Positions 6,379-15,491 of a stretch of 20,397 nt of DNA are shown in pieces (within the stretch, counting starts at the first letter, position 1; each line of letters opens with the position of its first letter). Origin of the DNA: DATDCV01 sp036524155 (GTDB lineage Bacteria; Verrucomicrobiota; Verrucomicrobiia; Limisphaerales; UBA8199); the NCBI GenBank assembly GCA_036524155.1, contig DATDCV010000461.1, positions 1-20,397 on the forward strand, given 5' to 3'. The notes beneath the pieces were generated by a model that saw only the letters and a program-made list of their open reading frames with translations, made no database searches and was not told the origin of the DNA. A program made the position numbers and the translations under genes.

Positions 6379-9300
6379 TCAGAAGTCCGCAGCCACGCGG
6401 ACCTTCCATTGCTGCTGAGGTGTGGCGGCGCGGGTTTCCGCCGGAAAGGAGGCGCCGGGCCAGTCGAGTCCCATCGTCGCCAGACGCTGACGCAAACGTC
6501 GCAAATCCCAGAGCTCGACGCCCGTTTTTTCGCCGAGGAGAGCGAGGCGTCGCCCGTCGGGGCTAAAGCAGCATTGGTGCAAGAGGTTCGGGCATGGCAG
6601 AGACACCAGTTCCTCCCAGGTGCCCCCGCGGAGCAACGTCACCGTCGCATCATGGTGATGCACGGCGAAAAGTTCACCGTCCGGCGACCAACCTTGCACC
6701 GGACCCGAGATGGCGTCGCGGGGAATTCGGCGCGCCAAACGCCAGTCCGCCACCCGCCAAATCAGAAATTCCGAGTACGCGGCTACCGTCAGCCATTGCC
6801 CGTCTGGACTCACCTGGCAAATCCTTCCCAGGGGACAGGCCAAATCGGCGATAATTGACCCGCTATCCGCTTCCCAGATTCGGGCGCCGCCGTTCCGCAA
6901 GGTGGCCGCCACGAAACGGCCTGCGGGATCGATCGCCACCACGTAAACGTCCCGGTCCGCCAGCTCCCGCCACCGCAACGGCTCTCGCTCGGTCAGCAAG
7001 AGCAATTGACGACTCGATGTAACCGATGCAATCCGGAGTCCATTGGTTGAGACGGCATACTCGGTTGTGTTGACCGGGGTAGCCGGCAAGAGGGGTTCGG
7101 GCGGGCCGATTTGCAGGGTCCTGTGTGCGGCATCCACCCGAATCGGCCAACGCCGCATTCCCCACCGGCCGCTGGAGAACATTTCCCGGCCCGGGATGGC
7201 AAACAACGGTCGTTCCAGACCAATCCTGGCCAGCACCGACGCATAGCTCGTGGGGGGCTGCCACAGGCATAGCCCCCCGTCGCCCGCGCCCGCCAGCACG
7301 TCGTCGCTCAGAAATGCAAGACACCACAAGCTGCGTAAACCTTCGGGAGTTTCCAACCCGGGATGTTGTTCGAGCCTGACCATTTCCGTGGTCGGAGCAA
7401 GGTCAAAAACCTCCCATTGCCGGCCGTTCCAGGCACGCCATGCAAAGCGCCGCGCGTCTGCGCCGAACTGAACGATGTTGCCCGAACCGGGAACTCGCAG
7501 AGCCTCTTTGTGGTGCGCCAGACCCCAGAGCAGCGTGTGGTTATCCCAAGAAGTGCTGATCAACCATTGCCCGGTTCCGTCAAAAGCCGCGCCGATTACC
7601 TCCGCTTCGTTAGCGCGCAGCACACTCGAGGGATTGCCGGTCTCAAGGTTCCAAAGACGCAGGGCACGTTCCCCCGACCACGAAGCGATTTGGCGGCCAT
7701 CAGGGTGCCAGGCGCCGCCCTCAAAGCCGGTGAGGTTCGTGTAGGACTGTCGAATGCGGCCGGTTCTCAAATCGTAAATGCTCAAAACGTTCCCCTTCCT
7801 GCCCGCATAACGGGTGGCGTCGGGGCTGAATGCGATCTCGTGAATATCGCAGGGCCCTTCCAAAGTGCGCACCTCGCGACCCTCTTCGAGATCGAAGAGG
7901 TGGACCTTCCCGTCACCGCTTCCAATCGCTGCCTGGCGACAGTTTGGCACCACCAACTGCCCCGTGGGTTCAAATGCCAAAGGCACTACGTGGGGCCGAA
8001 CGGGTTCGAGGGTCTTCGTGCCCGGTGGGGCCGCTTTAGGGTCGTCATCAGCCGGAGTCGGTAACTCGAGGCACCAAATCAGGAGCTGGTGATTTGTGCA
8101 GGTCGCAAAGATGTAATCACCCGTGGCGCTGAAATTGAAACCTGCCAGACCTACGGGAGCGGATGCGGTTCCCACGACGGCGCCGCATCCAAGGAGTGCA
8201 AGCGGATGGTCGTCGGCAACGGAGCGGACCATGAGATCGCCGTTGGCGTCGAGCTTCACGTACCGTCGCAGTGCCAGGTCAAAGGCAATATCTGTGCCCT
8301 CGATCGTCCGCAGGTGGCTCACATCCGGCGAAGCGAGAGCGGCGATTGCCTCGTTTCGTAGCGCAAGACTGTTGGTGTGATGCGCCGCGTCACGGACGAT
8401 CTCCAGAGTCTTTTCCCGTTGGCCAGGCAATCCGGTGAGGCGCGTGGCACGTGCCAGGGCAAGCTGTTGTTCCAACAATCGGTTCGACAGCTCGCGCTCG
8501 GCGTTTACAGCCCTGAGACGCTGCCCGTTGGCCCATAGCCCCAGCGCGATGCTAACGACTGCGACTCCCAGGACCATCGCGCCCGCCCGAGCGGTCACCC
8601 GCAACCGTCGCTCCAGCCGTCGGAGGCCCCTCAGCGATCTCCCCGCAGAGAGTAGCAGCAAATCAGAACGAAGCCCGACCGCCGACGGATAGCGGCGACG
8701 AGGGTCCAGGTCCGCGGCGTGGACGATTATTTCGTTGAATTCGATCAAAGCGGCGCGGTCGGGCGCCTCATTGAAATCGTCCGGGAGGCGGGGAAAATCC
8801 CGCACTTCCCGGCCGGTTCCCATTTCATAGTACACCTTGCCCAGGGCGTAAATGTCGGCCGCCGGCGTTCCCGGACCGTCGGGAGGGATGTAGCCGGCGG
8901 TGCCTACGAAGGACGGCTGCTCGACCGCTGCGGTCACCAATCCGATATCGGCGAGTTTCGGCGTGCCCCCTACAAAAATGACGTTCGACGGTTTGATGTC
9001 GCGGTGCACCAGGCCCTGAGCGTGGAGGTGTGCCACCGCTTCAGCCAGCCCGATGGCAATCGGCAGACATTCCCGGGCCGCCAGCCTCCCCTTCTCGCGA
9101 AGCATCGAACGCAGCGTGCGAGGCTCGTAGGTGTTCACAAGGGCCTCGGTGAAACGGCGGACTTCGGCCGCTCCGGCATGCTGAAAGGCATCGGAAGCCT
9201 TCTGGCTACTATCGTCCGCGAGCTCCATCACGTACCAGAAGGCCTGGCGATCGGCGGCACGCCCAACGTGGAGCACCTGTACTAGGTTGGGCTGCGAGCG

Positions 9301-9501
9301 CGAGATAGGTTCGTAGCGAAGAAGTCCTTCGAATTCGCGATCAAACGCGCGTTGATTGGGCAGCGCCGCCCGCTCCAGGATCTTAACCGCGCGAAACTGG
9401 CCGGTAATGGCGCGCGCCAGCCAGACCTCGCCAAAGGCCCCCCGGCCGATGGGACGAAGCATTTCGTAATCAGGAATGTGCGGCTGCTGCGAACAACTCA
9501 T
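6379..9501 (-). CDS. Membrane Ser/Thr kinase with WD40-like propeller (subfamily A)
   Basis: The product has 1040 residues. Residues 12-285 are a Hanks-type kinase: glycine loop GRGAFGEV (20-26), Lys40 in AVK, HRDIKPSN with catalytic Asp168, and the metal-binding motif as DIG (Asp185) where most kinases have DFG. A single membrane helix lies at about 306-323, so the kinase is cytoplasmic and the C-terminus probably outside. After a coiled segment, about eleven degenerate WD40-like repeats (FSPDG...LW type) fill roughly residues 440-1010, enough for one or two propellers for ligand or protein binding. The gene follows the ECF sigma gene by 68 nt on the same strand, so they probably form an operon in which the kinase may modulate the sigma factor. 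Its kinase core closely resembles that of the gene ending at 16671. The ATG at 9501 leads directly into the kinase domain. Confidence 0.88.
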   Translation of the reverse strand: MSCSQQPHIPDYEMLRPIGRGAFGEVWLARAITGQFRAVKILERAALPNQRAFDREFEGLLRYEPISRSQPNLVQVLHVGRAADRQAFWYVMELADDSSQKASDAFQHAGAAEVRRFTEALVNTYEPRTLRSMLREKGRLAARECLPIAIGLAEAVAHLHAQGLVHRDIKPSNVIFVGGTPKLADIGLVTAAVEQPSFVGTAGYIPPDGPGTPAADIYALGKVYYEMGTGREVRDFPRLPDDFNEAPDRAALIEFNEIIVHAADLDPRRRYPSAVGLRSDLLLLSAGRSLRGLRRLERRLRVTARAGAMVLGVAVVSIALGLWANGQRLRAVNAERELSNRLLEQQLALARATRLTGLPGQREKTLEIVRDAAHHTNSLALRNEAIAALASPDVSHLRTIEGTDIAFDLALRRYVKLDANGDLMVRSVADDHPLALLGCGAVVGTASAPVGLAGFNFSATGDYIFATCTNHQLLIWCLELPTPADDDPKAAPPGTKTLEPVRPHVVPLAFEPTGQLVVPNCRQAAIGSGDGKVHLFDLEEGREVRTLEGPCDIHEIAFSPDATRYAGRKGNVLSIYDLRTGRIRQSYTNLTGFEGGAWHPDGRQIASWSGERALRLWNLETGNPSSVLRANEAEVIGAAFDGTGQWLISTSWDNHTLLWGLAHHKEALRVPGSGNIVQFGADARRFAWRAWNGRQWEVFDLAPTTEMVRLEQHPGLETPEGLRSLWCLAFLSDDVLAGAGDGGLCLWQPPTSYASVLARIGLERPLFAIPGREMFSSGRWGMRRWPIRVDAAHRTLQIGPPEPLLPATPVNTTEYAVSTNGLRIASVTSSRQLLLLTEREPLRWRELADRDVYVVAIDPAGRFVAATLRNGGARIWEADSGSIIADLACPLGRICQVSPDGQWLTVAAYSEFLIWRVADWRLARRIPRDAISGPVQGWSPDGELFAVHHHDATVTLLRGGTWEELVSLPCPNLLHQCCFSPDGRRLALLGEKTGVELWDLRRLRQRLATMGLDWPGASFPAETRAATPQQQWKVRVAADF

Positions 9502-9569
9502 GGTTCAACCGTTGACCTTCGTCCTGCCGGGGAAACACACTGGTTTTTGCGGGTCGGCCCGGGGGTCGG

Positions 9570-10196
9570 TCAGAGAGTATCGGTTTGTCGCAACCGGTCA
9601 ACCTCCCGTTTGAGTTCCTGTCCAAGGCGCGTCTTCACCAGGTAAACAGTCATCAGGCTGACGTCCAGGGCTCGGGCCACTTCCGAAACCGATTGGCCCC
9701 GGAGCACGCACAGGTCGAGTATTTGCGCGTGCTTGGGGTTGGCTCGCCGGCAGACCCGGCCCACTGCCTGCTCGATCAGTGTTTTCTCCCATTCTTCCTC
9801 CCACAATCCATCAACACCCGGTGGTACTGCGATCCGTTCCTCAGTCGGGGTCGGGTTCTCTTCCTCGCACCGGTGCGCGTGCTGTCGGTATTTCTCCTCG
9901 GCGGCGCGATGGCGGAAATGATCCCCGACACGCCATCGGACCTGGTTCAGCAGCCATCCCTTGAAACTGCCGCCCGCCGGCTGAAACTTGCGGATGTTCC
10001 TTGCCACTTGCAGCAGCGTTTCCTGCTCGACATCCTGTGCTTCGGTTTCGCTGAGCCCGGCGCGCATCGCAGTCCGGCGGATCAACCTCGAATACACCCG
10101 GCAGAACTCCTCCCAACTTTGTTGATCTTCCCAGTCGGCGAGCCGCCCCAGCAAGCTGGGGCGCGTCGGAATCGATTCGTGGTCCGCATCCTTCAT
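9570..10196 (-). CDS. ECF-type RNA polymerase sigma factor
   Basis: The product is 208 residues, usual for an ECF sigma factor. Region 2 spans about residues 20-100, with AQDVEQETLLQVARNI (core polymerase and -10 contact) and SFKGWLLNQVRWRVGDHFR. Region 4 spans about 140-198, with LDLCVLRGQSVSEVARAL and a helix-turn-helix VSLMTVYLVKTRLG that would read the -35 element. A charged linker of about 40 residues lies between. The ATG at 10196 (MKDADHESIPTR) is chosen because the family usually begins with an SIPTR-like motif; an ATG at 10223 would add nine residues. No anti-sigma gene is present; the next gene on the strand is a receptor kinase, which suggests control by phosphorylation. Region 4 resembles the partial sigma factor at the right edge. 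Confidence 0.88.
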   Translation of the reverse strand: MKDADHESIPTRPSLLGRLADWEDQQSWEEFCRVYSRLIRRTAMRAGLSETEAQDVEQETLLQVARNIRKFQPAGGSFKGWLLNQVRWRVGDHFRHRAAEEKYRQHAHRCEEENPTPTEERIAVPPGVDGLWEEEWEKTLIEQAVGRVCRRANPKHAQILDLCVLRGQSVSEVARALDVSLMTVYLVKTRLGQELKREVDRLRQTDTL

Positions 10197-10406
10197 GATC
10201 GAGGCCGCACAAGGCGCCTTCATAGAACATAACGGAACCTAAAGGCACGCACTTTCAACAATCCTCCATGAGCGCGAGTTTGCTCTTTATGACTCGGCAG
10301 CCGCCCAATTAGGTTAGCCCGGTTTGCGGAGGGCGGAAAGCCAGTCCTTCCCCTCGGGCAGAACGCCACCCAGGCGTCTGTCCTTCCGAGCCGATTTTGG
10401 GCTGGC

Positions 10407-10787
10407 TCAGCCTTCCGTCACGTCATTGCAGACGGGTCTCCAGAGGAGCTGAAGATCGCGCTCCTCCGAGCATCGACCGGCCTGGCCCTGAGAGCAGTAA
10501 TGGGCATGAATGTGCGTGGCACCGTTGGCCATCGCGTCCGCGATGCTCACATGACCTTCCAACCGCTGATGCATGTCCCGAGTCTGAGCGATATAAACCG
10601 GAACCCAACTCCCGTCTTCGCTTTGCCCCGCATAAATGTAGTTGCCGGGTAAAGGACGAAAAGCAGCATCAATAGGATAGATCTCGTATTGATACTCCTT
10701 TCCCGATTGGCCGGGCCACGCGATGCCGGGCGACGGTTCGCTCTCCTGTTTGTGGCGGTGACTGAATAATTGTTTTATCAGGCTCAC
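10407..10787 (-). CDS. Small GIY-YIG-like domain protein
   Basis: From a GTG at 10787 the product is 126 residues (MSLIKQLFSH...). Residues 45-126 resemble a small GIY-YIG nuclease-type fold: GNYIYAG in place of the GIY strand, VYIAQTRDMHQRL in place of YIG with the following Arg, a GATHIHAH strand, EERDL holding the usual catalytic Glu, and a final PVCND with the usual Asn. The YIG glycine is replaced by Ala, so activity is uncertain. The open frame continues upstream to 11096, but that part overlaps the start and the likely promoter of the + strand kinase and has no coding character, so the shorter start is preferred; an ATG at 11009 is also possible. It lies between the sigma-kinase unit and the zinc-ribbon kinases. 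The assignment is from motif order only. Confidence 0.5.
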   Translation of the reverse strand: MSLIKQLFSHRHKQESEPSPGIAWPGQSGKEYQYEIYPIDAAFRPLPGNYIYAGQSEDGSWVPVYIAQTRDMHQRLEGHVSIADAMANGATHIHAHYCSQGQAGRCSEERDLQLLWRPVCNDVTEG

Positions 10788-10994
10788 CTTGGCGCCATTA
10801 GGCCACCAATTGGCTGATCTGTCAACCGCTACCCGCAACTGATCTGCAAACCTCCAGGGAAACGCCACCACGCTGGCTGATGTCGCTCCGGCGCCAGGTT
10901 GAACCCTCTGCCGACACGACGCAGCAGAAAAGACTTTCCGCGTAATCCACGGAGATTTTCCGTGTAGTACCAGATAAAGACGGTGCGACCTGTG

Positions 10995-11024
10995 TCGACT
11001 CGCCAACATTCGGCGGGGTATAAT
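10995..11024 (+). promoter_or_regulatory. Sigma70-like promoter for the zinc-ribbon kinase gene
   Basis: A perfect TATAAT at 11019-11024 is preceded, at an 18-nt spacing, by TCGACT (10995-11000; four of six matches to TTGACA). The -10 ends 57 nt before the ATG at 11082. The gene also has a good Shine-Dalgarno, AAGAGG at 11071-11076, 5 nt before the ATG. The perfect -10 in GC-rich DNA makes this the clearest promoter in the window together with that of the pseudopilin. Confidence 0.5.
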
Positions 11025-11081
11025 CTGCGTGATCTGACGCCGGATTTGCACTAATAAAGATGAGCGCTTCAAGAGGATATT

Positions 11082-14000
11082 ATGGCTGAAGCACACAAGT
11101 GCCCGAATTGCGGCGCGGCCTTGCCCCAGAATGTCCTGGATGGGCTCTGCCCACGCTGCCTCGCCAAAGTGCTTTTCAATCCGGCTCCCGTCCGGGCCGA
11201 GACCTCCTCCTCGTCTTCTTCCTCGTCCTCGTCCTCTTCCTTTTCGTTCCCGAACGGCCGCGCTGCCGAGCCCCAGGCCTCAACCGTGCTCATCCCCGTC
11301 ACCGAAAAGCCCGGGGACAAAATCGGCCATTACAAGCTGCTTCAGCAGATTGGCGAAGGCGGCTGCGGCGTCGTTTATATGGCCGAACAAGAGGAGCCCA
11401 TCCGCCGGCGGGTGGCCTTCAAGGTCATCAAACTCGGCATGGACACCAAACAGGTCATCGCCCGGTTCGAAGCCGAGCGCCAGGCGCTGGCCTTAATGGA
11501 CCATCCGAACATCGCGAAGGTCCTGGACGCGGGGGCCACCAACACCGGCCGACCTTACTTCGTGATGGAGCTGGTGCGGGGCATCAGGATCACCGATTAC
11601 TGCGACCAGAATAATCTGCCGACCCAAGCGCGGCTGGACCTCTTCATGCAGGTGTGCCACGCCATCCAGCACGCGCACCAAAAAGGGATTATCCACCGGG
11701 ACATCAAACCCTCGAACATCCTGGTGACGCTGCACGACGGCAAGCCGGTGCCGAAGGTCATCGACTTCGGGATCGCCAAGGCCACCGAGCAAAAGCTGAC
11801 GGACAAAACCCTGTTCACGGCCTTCGAGCAGTTCATCGGCACGCCCGCTTACATGAGCCCGGAGCAGGCGGAGATGAGCGGGTTGAATGTCGACACCCGG
11901 AGCGACATCTACTCGCTGGGCGTGCTTCTCTATGAACTGCTGACGGGGCATACACCCTTCGAAGCGAAGACGCTCCTGGCCGCGGGTCTGGACGAGATGC
12001 GGCGGATTATCCGGGAGCAAGAACCCGTCCGCCCCTCGACGAAGATCAGCACGCTGGAGGGCGAAGAGCAGACCACGGTTGCCAGGCGCCGTCACTCCGA
12101 GCCGCCCAAGCTGGTTCACCAGGTGCGAGGAGACCTGGACTGGATCGTGATGAAGTGTCTGGAGAAGGACCGCACGCGCCGATATGAGACGGCGAACGGG
12201 CTTGCGACGGACATATTTCGTCACCTGAACCAGGAACCTGTGAGTGCCGCGGCACCGACGTTCTGCTATCAGTTTTCAAAGTATGTGCGACGTCACCGCA
12301 CGGCGTTGGCAATCACCAGCGCGTTTCTGGTGCTGCTGGTCGTCGGTTCTGTGGTCAGCACCTGGCAGGCAATCCGGGCCACCAAGAACGCGGCGGAAGC
12401 CCAGCGTGAGGCTGCACGAGCAGACACCAATGCTGTTGAGCAGGCGAAACAGCGCCAACGGGCGGAAGAGGCGAACCTTAAGCTGGCAACTTCTCTGGAA
12501 CGGGTGGAACTGCAGCGGGCCGAGGGACTGTTTCTGGCCGGTGACACCCGATCGGCGGTTGCTAACCTGGCACGAATCGTCTGTCACAATCCCAGCAACT
12601 ACGTCGCCACCGAAAGACTGCTTTCGGCCCTGACGTACCGCACGTTTGTTCGACCGCTCACCGCTCCGATGAGGCATGGAGGGCAGGTGCAGACGGCTGT
12701 ATTCAGTCCGGATGGACACTGGGTAGCGACCGCTTCGCACGATGGAACAGCGCGAATCTGGGACGCTCAGAGGGGGCAGCTGCTGCATACGTTGAACGAG
12801 GAGGAGCCGCTCATCAATGTCCAATTCTCTCGTGACGGCTCACTGCTCTTGACCTCTGGCGCAAGCCGTCAGAAGGCGACCTTGTGGAGCAGCTCAAACG
12901 GCAAAGTTCTGCACGAGTTGCGGCCGGCGAGCAAAGAATCCATCGCGGAGCTAAACCCTGACGGGCGCCGCGTTCTGACTGTGGGTAACGATGGAAGGGC
13001 CGTCCTCTGGAGCACGGCCACCGGCCTGCCCGTGCTCACCAATCTACACAAGTTGGTTGGGCCTTCTTCCAGGTTCCCCCTCGCTTGCTTCAGCCCAGAT
13101 GGACGGTTGGCGGCCTCCTGCTCAGGTGACAACACGGTCCAGGTCTGGAACGCCGAGACCGGCGAGTTGGTGGCTGAGTTTCTGGGCCACGAGAAAGACA
13201 ACATCATTTGCGAAATAAACTTCAGCCCCGATGGACAGTTCGTTGCGAGCGCCTCGTTCGATCGCACCGCGCGAGTTTGGAGGGCGCGTAACGGGGAACT
13301 GGTCAGGCGCCTGGATTATATCCAGCCCCTGCTCTGTGTGCGTTACAGCACCGACGGCCGGCGAATACTGACCCGCTCCAATCGCGGTACAGCGCAAATC
13401 TGGGATGCAGCCTCCGGCCAGCCGTTGGCCCAGGTCCGCCATGGCCCGCTGCTGCTCTGGGCCGAGTTCAACGCCGACAGCCTGCGATTTTTGACCGGGG
13501 CATGGGATGGGACGGCACGTTTATGGGACACCGAGACCGGCGCGCCTCTATGCGAGTTCCTTCCCCACGTGAACTCGGTCAGGTTCAGTTCGGATGGATG
13601 GAGGCTGCTCACTGCTTGTTCCGATGGCACTGCGAGAATCTGGAGTGCGCACCTGGGCCAGGCTTTCGCCTTTCCGCTCAGAGACTTGGAATCCAGGAGT
13701 CCCGCTATGGTAAGCGCCCAATTCGGCCCGGATGGCCAGCGGGTGCTCACCATGGCCGGACGCCGAGCCTACATTCGGGATACAGCGACGGGACGCTCCG
13801 TCACCCCTCAGGCGCTCCGGCACACGGGCGTCGCCTTCCCGTTAACGGCGCAATTGAGTCCGGACGGGACGCGGGTCGCGACGGGAGCGAATGGTGATAA
13901 TGGCAAGAGCGGTCCGATTTGGATCTGGGATGCGCTTTCGGGGAAAGCTCTGGCCGGCCCACTGGTGCAAACCGGGCAGGTTACTTTCCTTCAGTTCAGC

Positions 14001-15467
14001 CCGAATGGACGCTGGCTGGCCTCGGCTTCGGATTACGCGGGCGAGGACGCTTGGGTTTGGGAGGTGGAATCAGGGCGGCTGCATCAAAGGTTTGCTCATA
14101 ACGGCCTGCTCACTGGAGTCGGCTTCAGCCCGGATAGCAAGTCGCTGTTAACTTTCTCTGCCGACAAGACCGCGCGGGTTTGGAGCGTTGAGAGCGGGAA
14201 ACAGGTCCATGCACTAAACCACAAGGAGCGAGTCAATTTTGCGGAGTTCAGCCCTGATGGTCGGATCATTCTCACCTGCTGCGATGACCGGCAGGCGTGG
14301 CTCTGGGACGCGGGCACTGGCCGGGCCTTGGGAGCGCCCATACCGCACACGAGCGGAGTGCAATGGTCCCAATTCAGCCGGGATGCTCGGCTAGTCGTGA
14401 CTCTCGGTTTGGGCAATACTGCCCAGGTTTGGGACCTGACACGCAGCAATGCCCTCGTGGCGGCGCTCGAACACCGCGCGCAGGTTCAGGATGCGCAATT
14501 CAGCCGCGACGGGCGCCGTATCGTCACCGCGACGATCGACGGAGACGTGCGGCTCTGGGATGTCCAAAGCGGGCTGCCATTGAGTGAAAATCTTGAGTAC
14601 GAAAATCAGATCAGTGGCGATAAGATATATTGGGCCCAGTTCAGCCCCGATGGGCGGCGCGTAATTGCGGCCTGCCGCGACGGGGCTGCTCGCCTCTGGG
14701 AGACGCCCGTCGCTCCGGTGCCTGCCCCGGCGTGGTTCCCACAGTTGGCGGAAGCGGTTGCGGAAATGCGCATCGGCGATCAGGGCGCGTCAGCGAGTGT
14801 GCCCTACGGGGAGCTGGAAGCGCTGCAACGCCAGTTGGCCGCAAACACCGGCTCGGATTTCTGGACCCGCTGGGCCGCGTGGTTTTTTGCCGACCCCTCC
14901 AATCGCGCCATCTCGCCCTTCTCTCCTGTGATGATGAGTGACTACGTCCGGCAGCGGGTCGACGAGAACACGCTTGGGAGCCTAAAAGAAGCGGTGAAGC
15001 TCTCCCCGGAAGATCCTGTCGCCTGGGCTCGACTGGCCCGCTCAGTGCTGCAAACCAAAGGCACGGACCAGGCGCAACAAACGGCTGAGGCAGAAGCCTG
15101 CCAGCGAAAAGCGTTGCAGTTCGCCCCTAAACACCCGGAGGTGCTCTGGACTGAAGCCGAGTTGGTGATTCACAAGTCGAGCTTGCCGGAAGCATTGCAG
15201 TTCCTTGAGCGCCTGATCGCGGAACAATCCAATTTGCCGGGCTTGCGGCTCTCTCATGCGCGCGTGCTGGCAAAGGCAGATCGGCTTAACGAGTCTGCCG
15301 CCGCCTGCGGCAAAGTCCTTGAACTGGCCGAGGGGGACAGCCCGAGCGCCCTCCAAATCCGGGCGGAAGCCCTGCGGAATCGCGCGGACGTGTTTCGGCG
15401 CCTCGGCCGCGAGGCGGAGGCCGACACGGATACCCAAAACGCCAGAGAGTTGGAGGACAAACGGTAA
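11082..15467 (+). CDS. Zinc-ribbon Ser/Thr kinase with sixteen WD40-like repeats and TPR tail (subfamily B)
   Basis: The product has 1461 residues. Order of parts: a Cys4 zinc ribbon (Cys7, Cys10, Cys23, Cys26); a linker with twelve consecutive serines (42-53); a Hanks-type kinase (about 84-385) with GEGGCGVV, Lys114, HRDIKPSN (Asp207), DFG (Asp228) and GTPAYMSPEQ activation segment; a membrane helix (about 406-428); a coiled segment; about sixteen FSPDG...LW repeats (roughly 530-1207), enough for two propellers; and TPR-like helices (about 1290-1450). The kinase is expected in the cytoplasm and the propellers outside, probably sensing a ligand or holding partners. The ATG at 11082 is supported by AAGAGG 5 nt upstream and by the zinc ribbon following at once. 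A truncated duplicate follows after 24 nt. The natural signal and targets are unknown. Confidence 0.9.
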   Translation: MAEAHKCPNCGAALPQNVLDGLCPRCLAKVLFNPAPVRAETSSSSSSSSSSSSFSFPNGRAAEPQASTVLIPVTEKPGDKIGHYKLLQQIGEGGCGVVYMAEQEEPIRRRVAFKVIKLGMDTKQVIARFEAERQALALMDHPNIAKVLDAGATNTGRPYFVMELVRGIRITDYCDQNNLPTQARLDLFMQVCHAIQHAHQKGIIHRDIKPSNILVTLHDGKPVPKVIDFGIAKATEQKLTDKTLFTAFEQFIGTPAYMSPEQAEMSGLNVDTRSDIYSLGVLLYELLTGHTPFEAKTLLAAGLDEMRRIIREQEPVRPSTKISTLEGEEQTTVARRRHSEPPKLVHQVRGDLDWIVMKCLEKDRTRRYETANGLATDIFRHLNQEPVSAAAPTFCYQFSKYVRRHRTALAITSAFLVLLVVGSVVSTWQAIRATKNAAEAQREAARADTNAVEQAKQRQRAEEANLKLATSLERVELQRAEGLFLAGDTRSAVANLARIVCHNPSNYVATERLLSALTYRTFVRPLTAPMRHGGQVQTAVFSPDGHWVATASHDGTARIWDAQRGQLLHTLNEEEPLINVQFSRDGSLLLTSGASRQKATLWSSSNGKVLHELRPASKESIAELNPDGRRVLTVGNDGRAVLWSTATGLPVLTNLHKLVGPSSRFPLACFSPDGRLAASCSGDNTVQVWNAETGELVAEFLGHEKDNIICEINFSPDGQFVASASFDRTARVWRARNGELVRRLDYIQPLLCVRYSTDGRRILTRSNRGTAQIWDAASGQPLAQVRHGPLLLWAEFNADSLRFLTGAWDGTARLWDTETGAPLCEFLPHVNSVRFSSDGWRLLTACSDGTARIWSAHLGQAFAFPLRDLESRSPAMVSAQFGPDGQRVLTMAGRRAYIRDTATGRSVTPQALRHTGVAFPLTAQLSPDGTRVATGANGDNGKSGPIWIWDALSGKALAGPLVQTGQVTFLQFSPNGRWLASASDYAGEDAWVWEVESGRLHQRFAHNGLLTGVGFSPDSKSLLTFSADKTARVWSVESGKQVHALNHKERVNFAEFSPDGRIILTCCDDRQAWLWDAGTGRALGAPIPHTSGVQWSQFSRDARLVVTLGLGNTAQVWDLTRSNALVAALEHRAQVQDAQFSRDGRRIVTATIDGDVRLWDVQSGLPLSENLEYENQISGDKIYWAQFSPDGRRVIAACRDGAARLWETPVAPVPAPAWFPQLAEAVAEMRIGDQGASASVPYGELEALQRQLAANTGSDFWTRWAAWFFADPSNRAISPFSPVMMSDYVRQRVDENTLGSLKEAVKLSPEDPVAWARLARSVLQTKGTDQAQQTAEAEACQRKALQFAPKHPEVLWTEAELVIHKSSLPEALQFLERLIAEQSNLPGLRLSHARVLAKADRLNESAAACGKVLELAEGDSPSALQIRAEALRNRADVFRRLGREAEADTDTQNARELEDKR
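11205..11240 (+). repeat. TCN triplet tract encoding poly-serine
   Basis: Twelve consecutive TCN codons (TCC, TCG, TCT mixed) form a pyrimidine-rich, microsatellite-like tract in the linker between zinc ribbon and kinase. The tandem paralogue has only three serines at the same place (15618-15629, after Asn), so the tract has grown or shrunk since duplication. Confidence 0.85.
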
Positions 15468-15491
15468 TTAGATACAAGACTGCGCTGTTGA

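Noticed and set aside
10948..10964. Hairpin CACGGA/TCCGTG upstream of the zinc-ribbon kinase
   Set aside because: A 6-bp stem with a 5-nt loop is weak and lies upstream of the promoter; chance is a sufficient explanation.
10788..11096. N-terminal extension of the GIY-YIG-like gene
   Set aside because: It overlaps the start, Shine-Dalgarno and TATAAT promoter of the + strand kinase and has no recognisable protein features.
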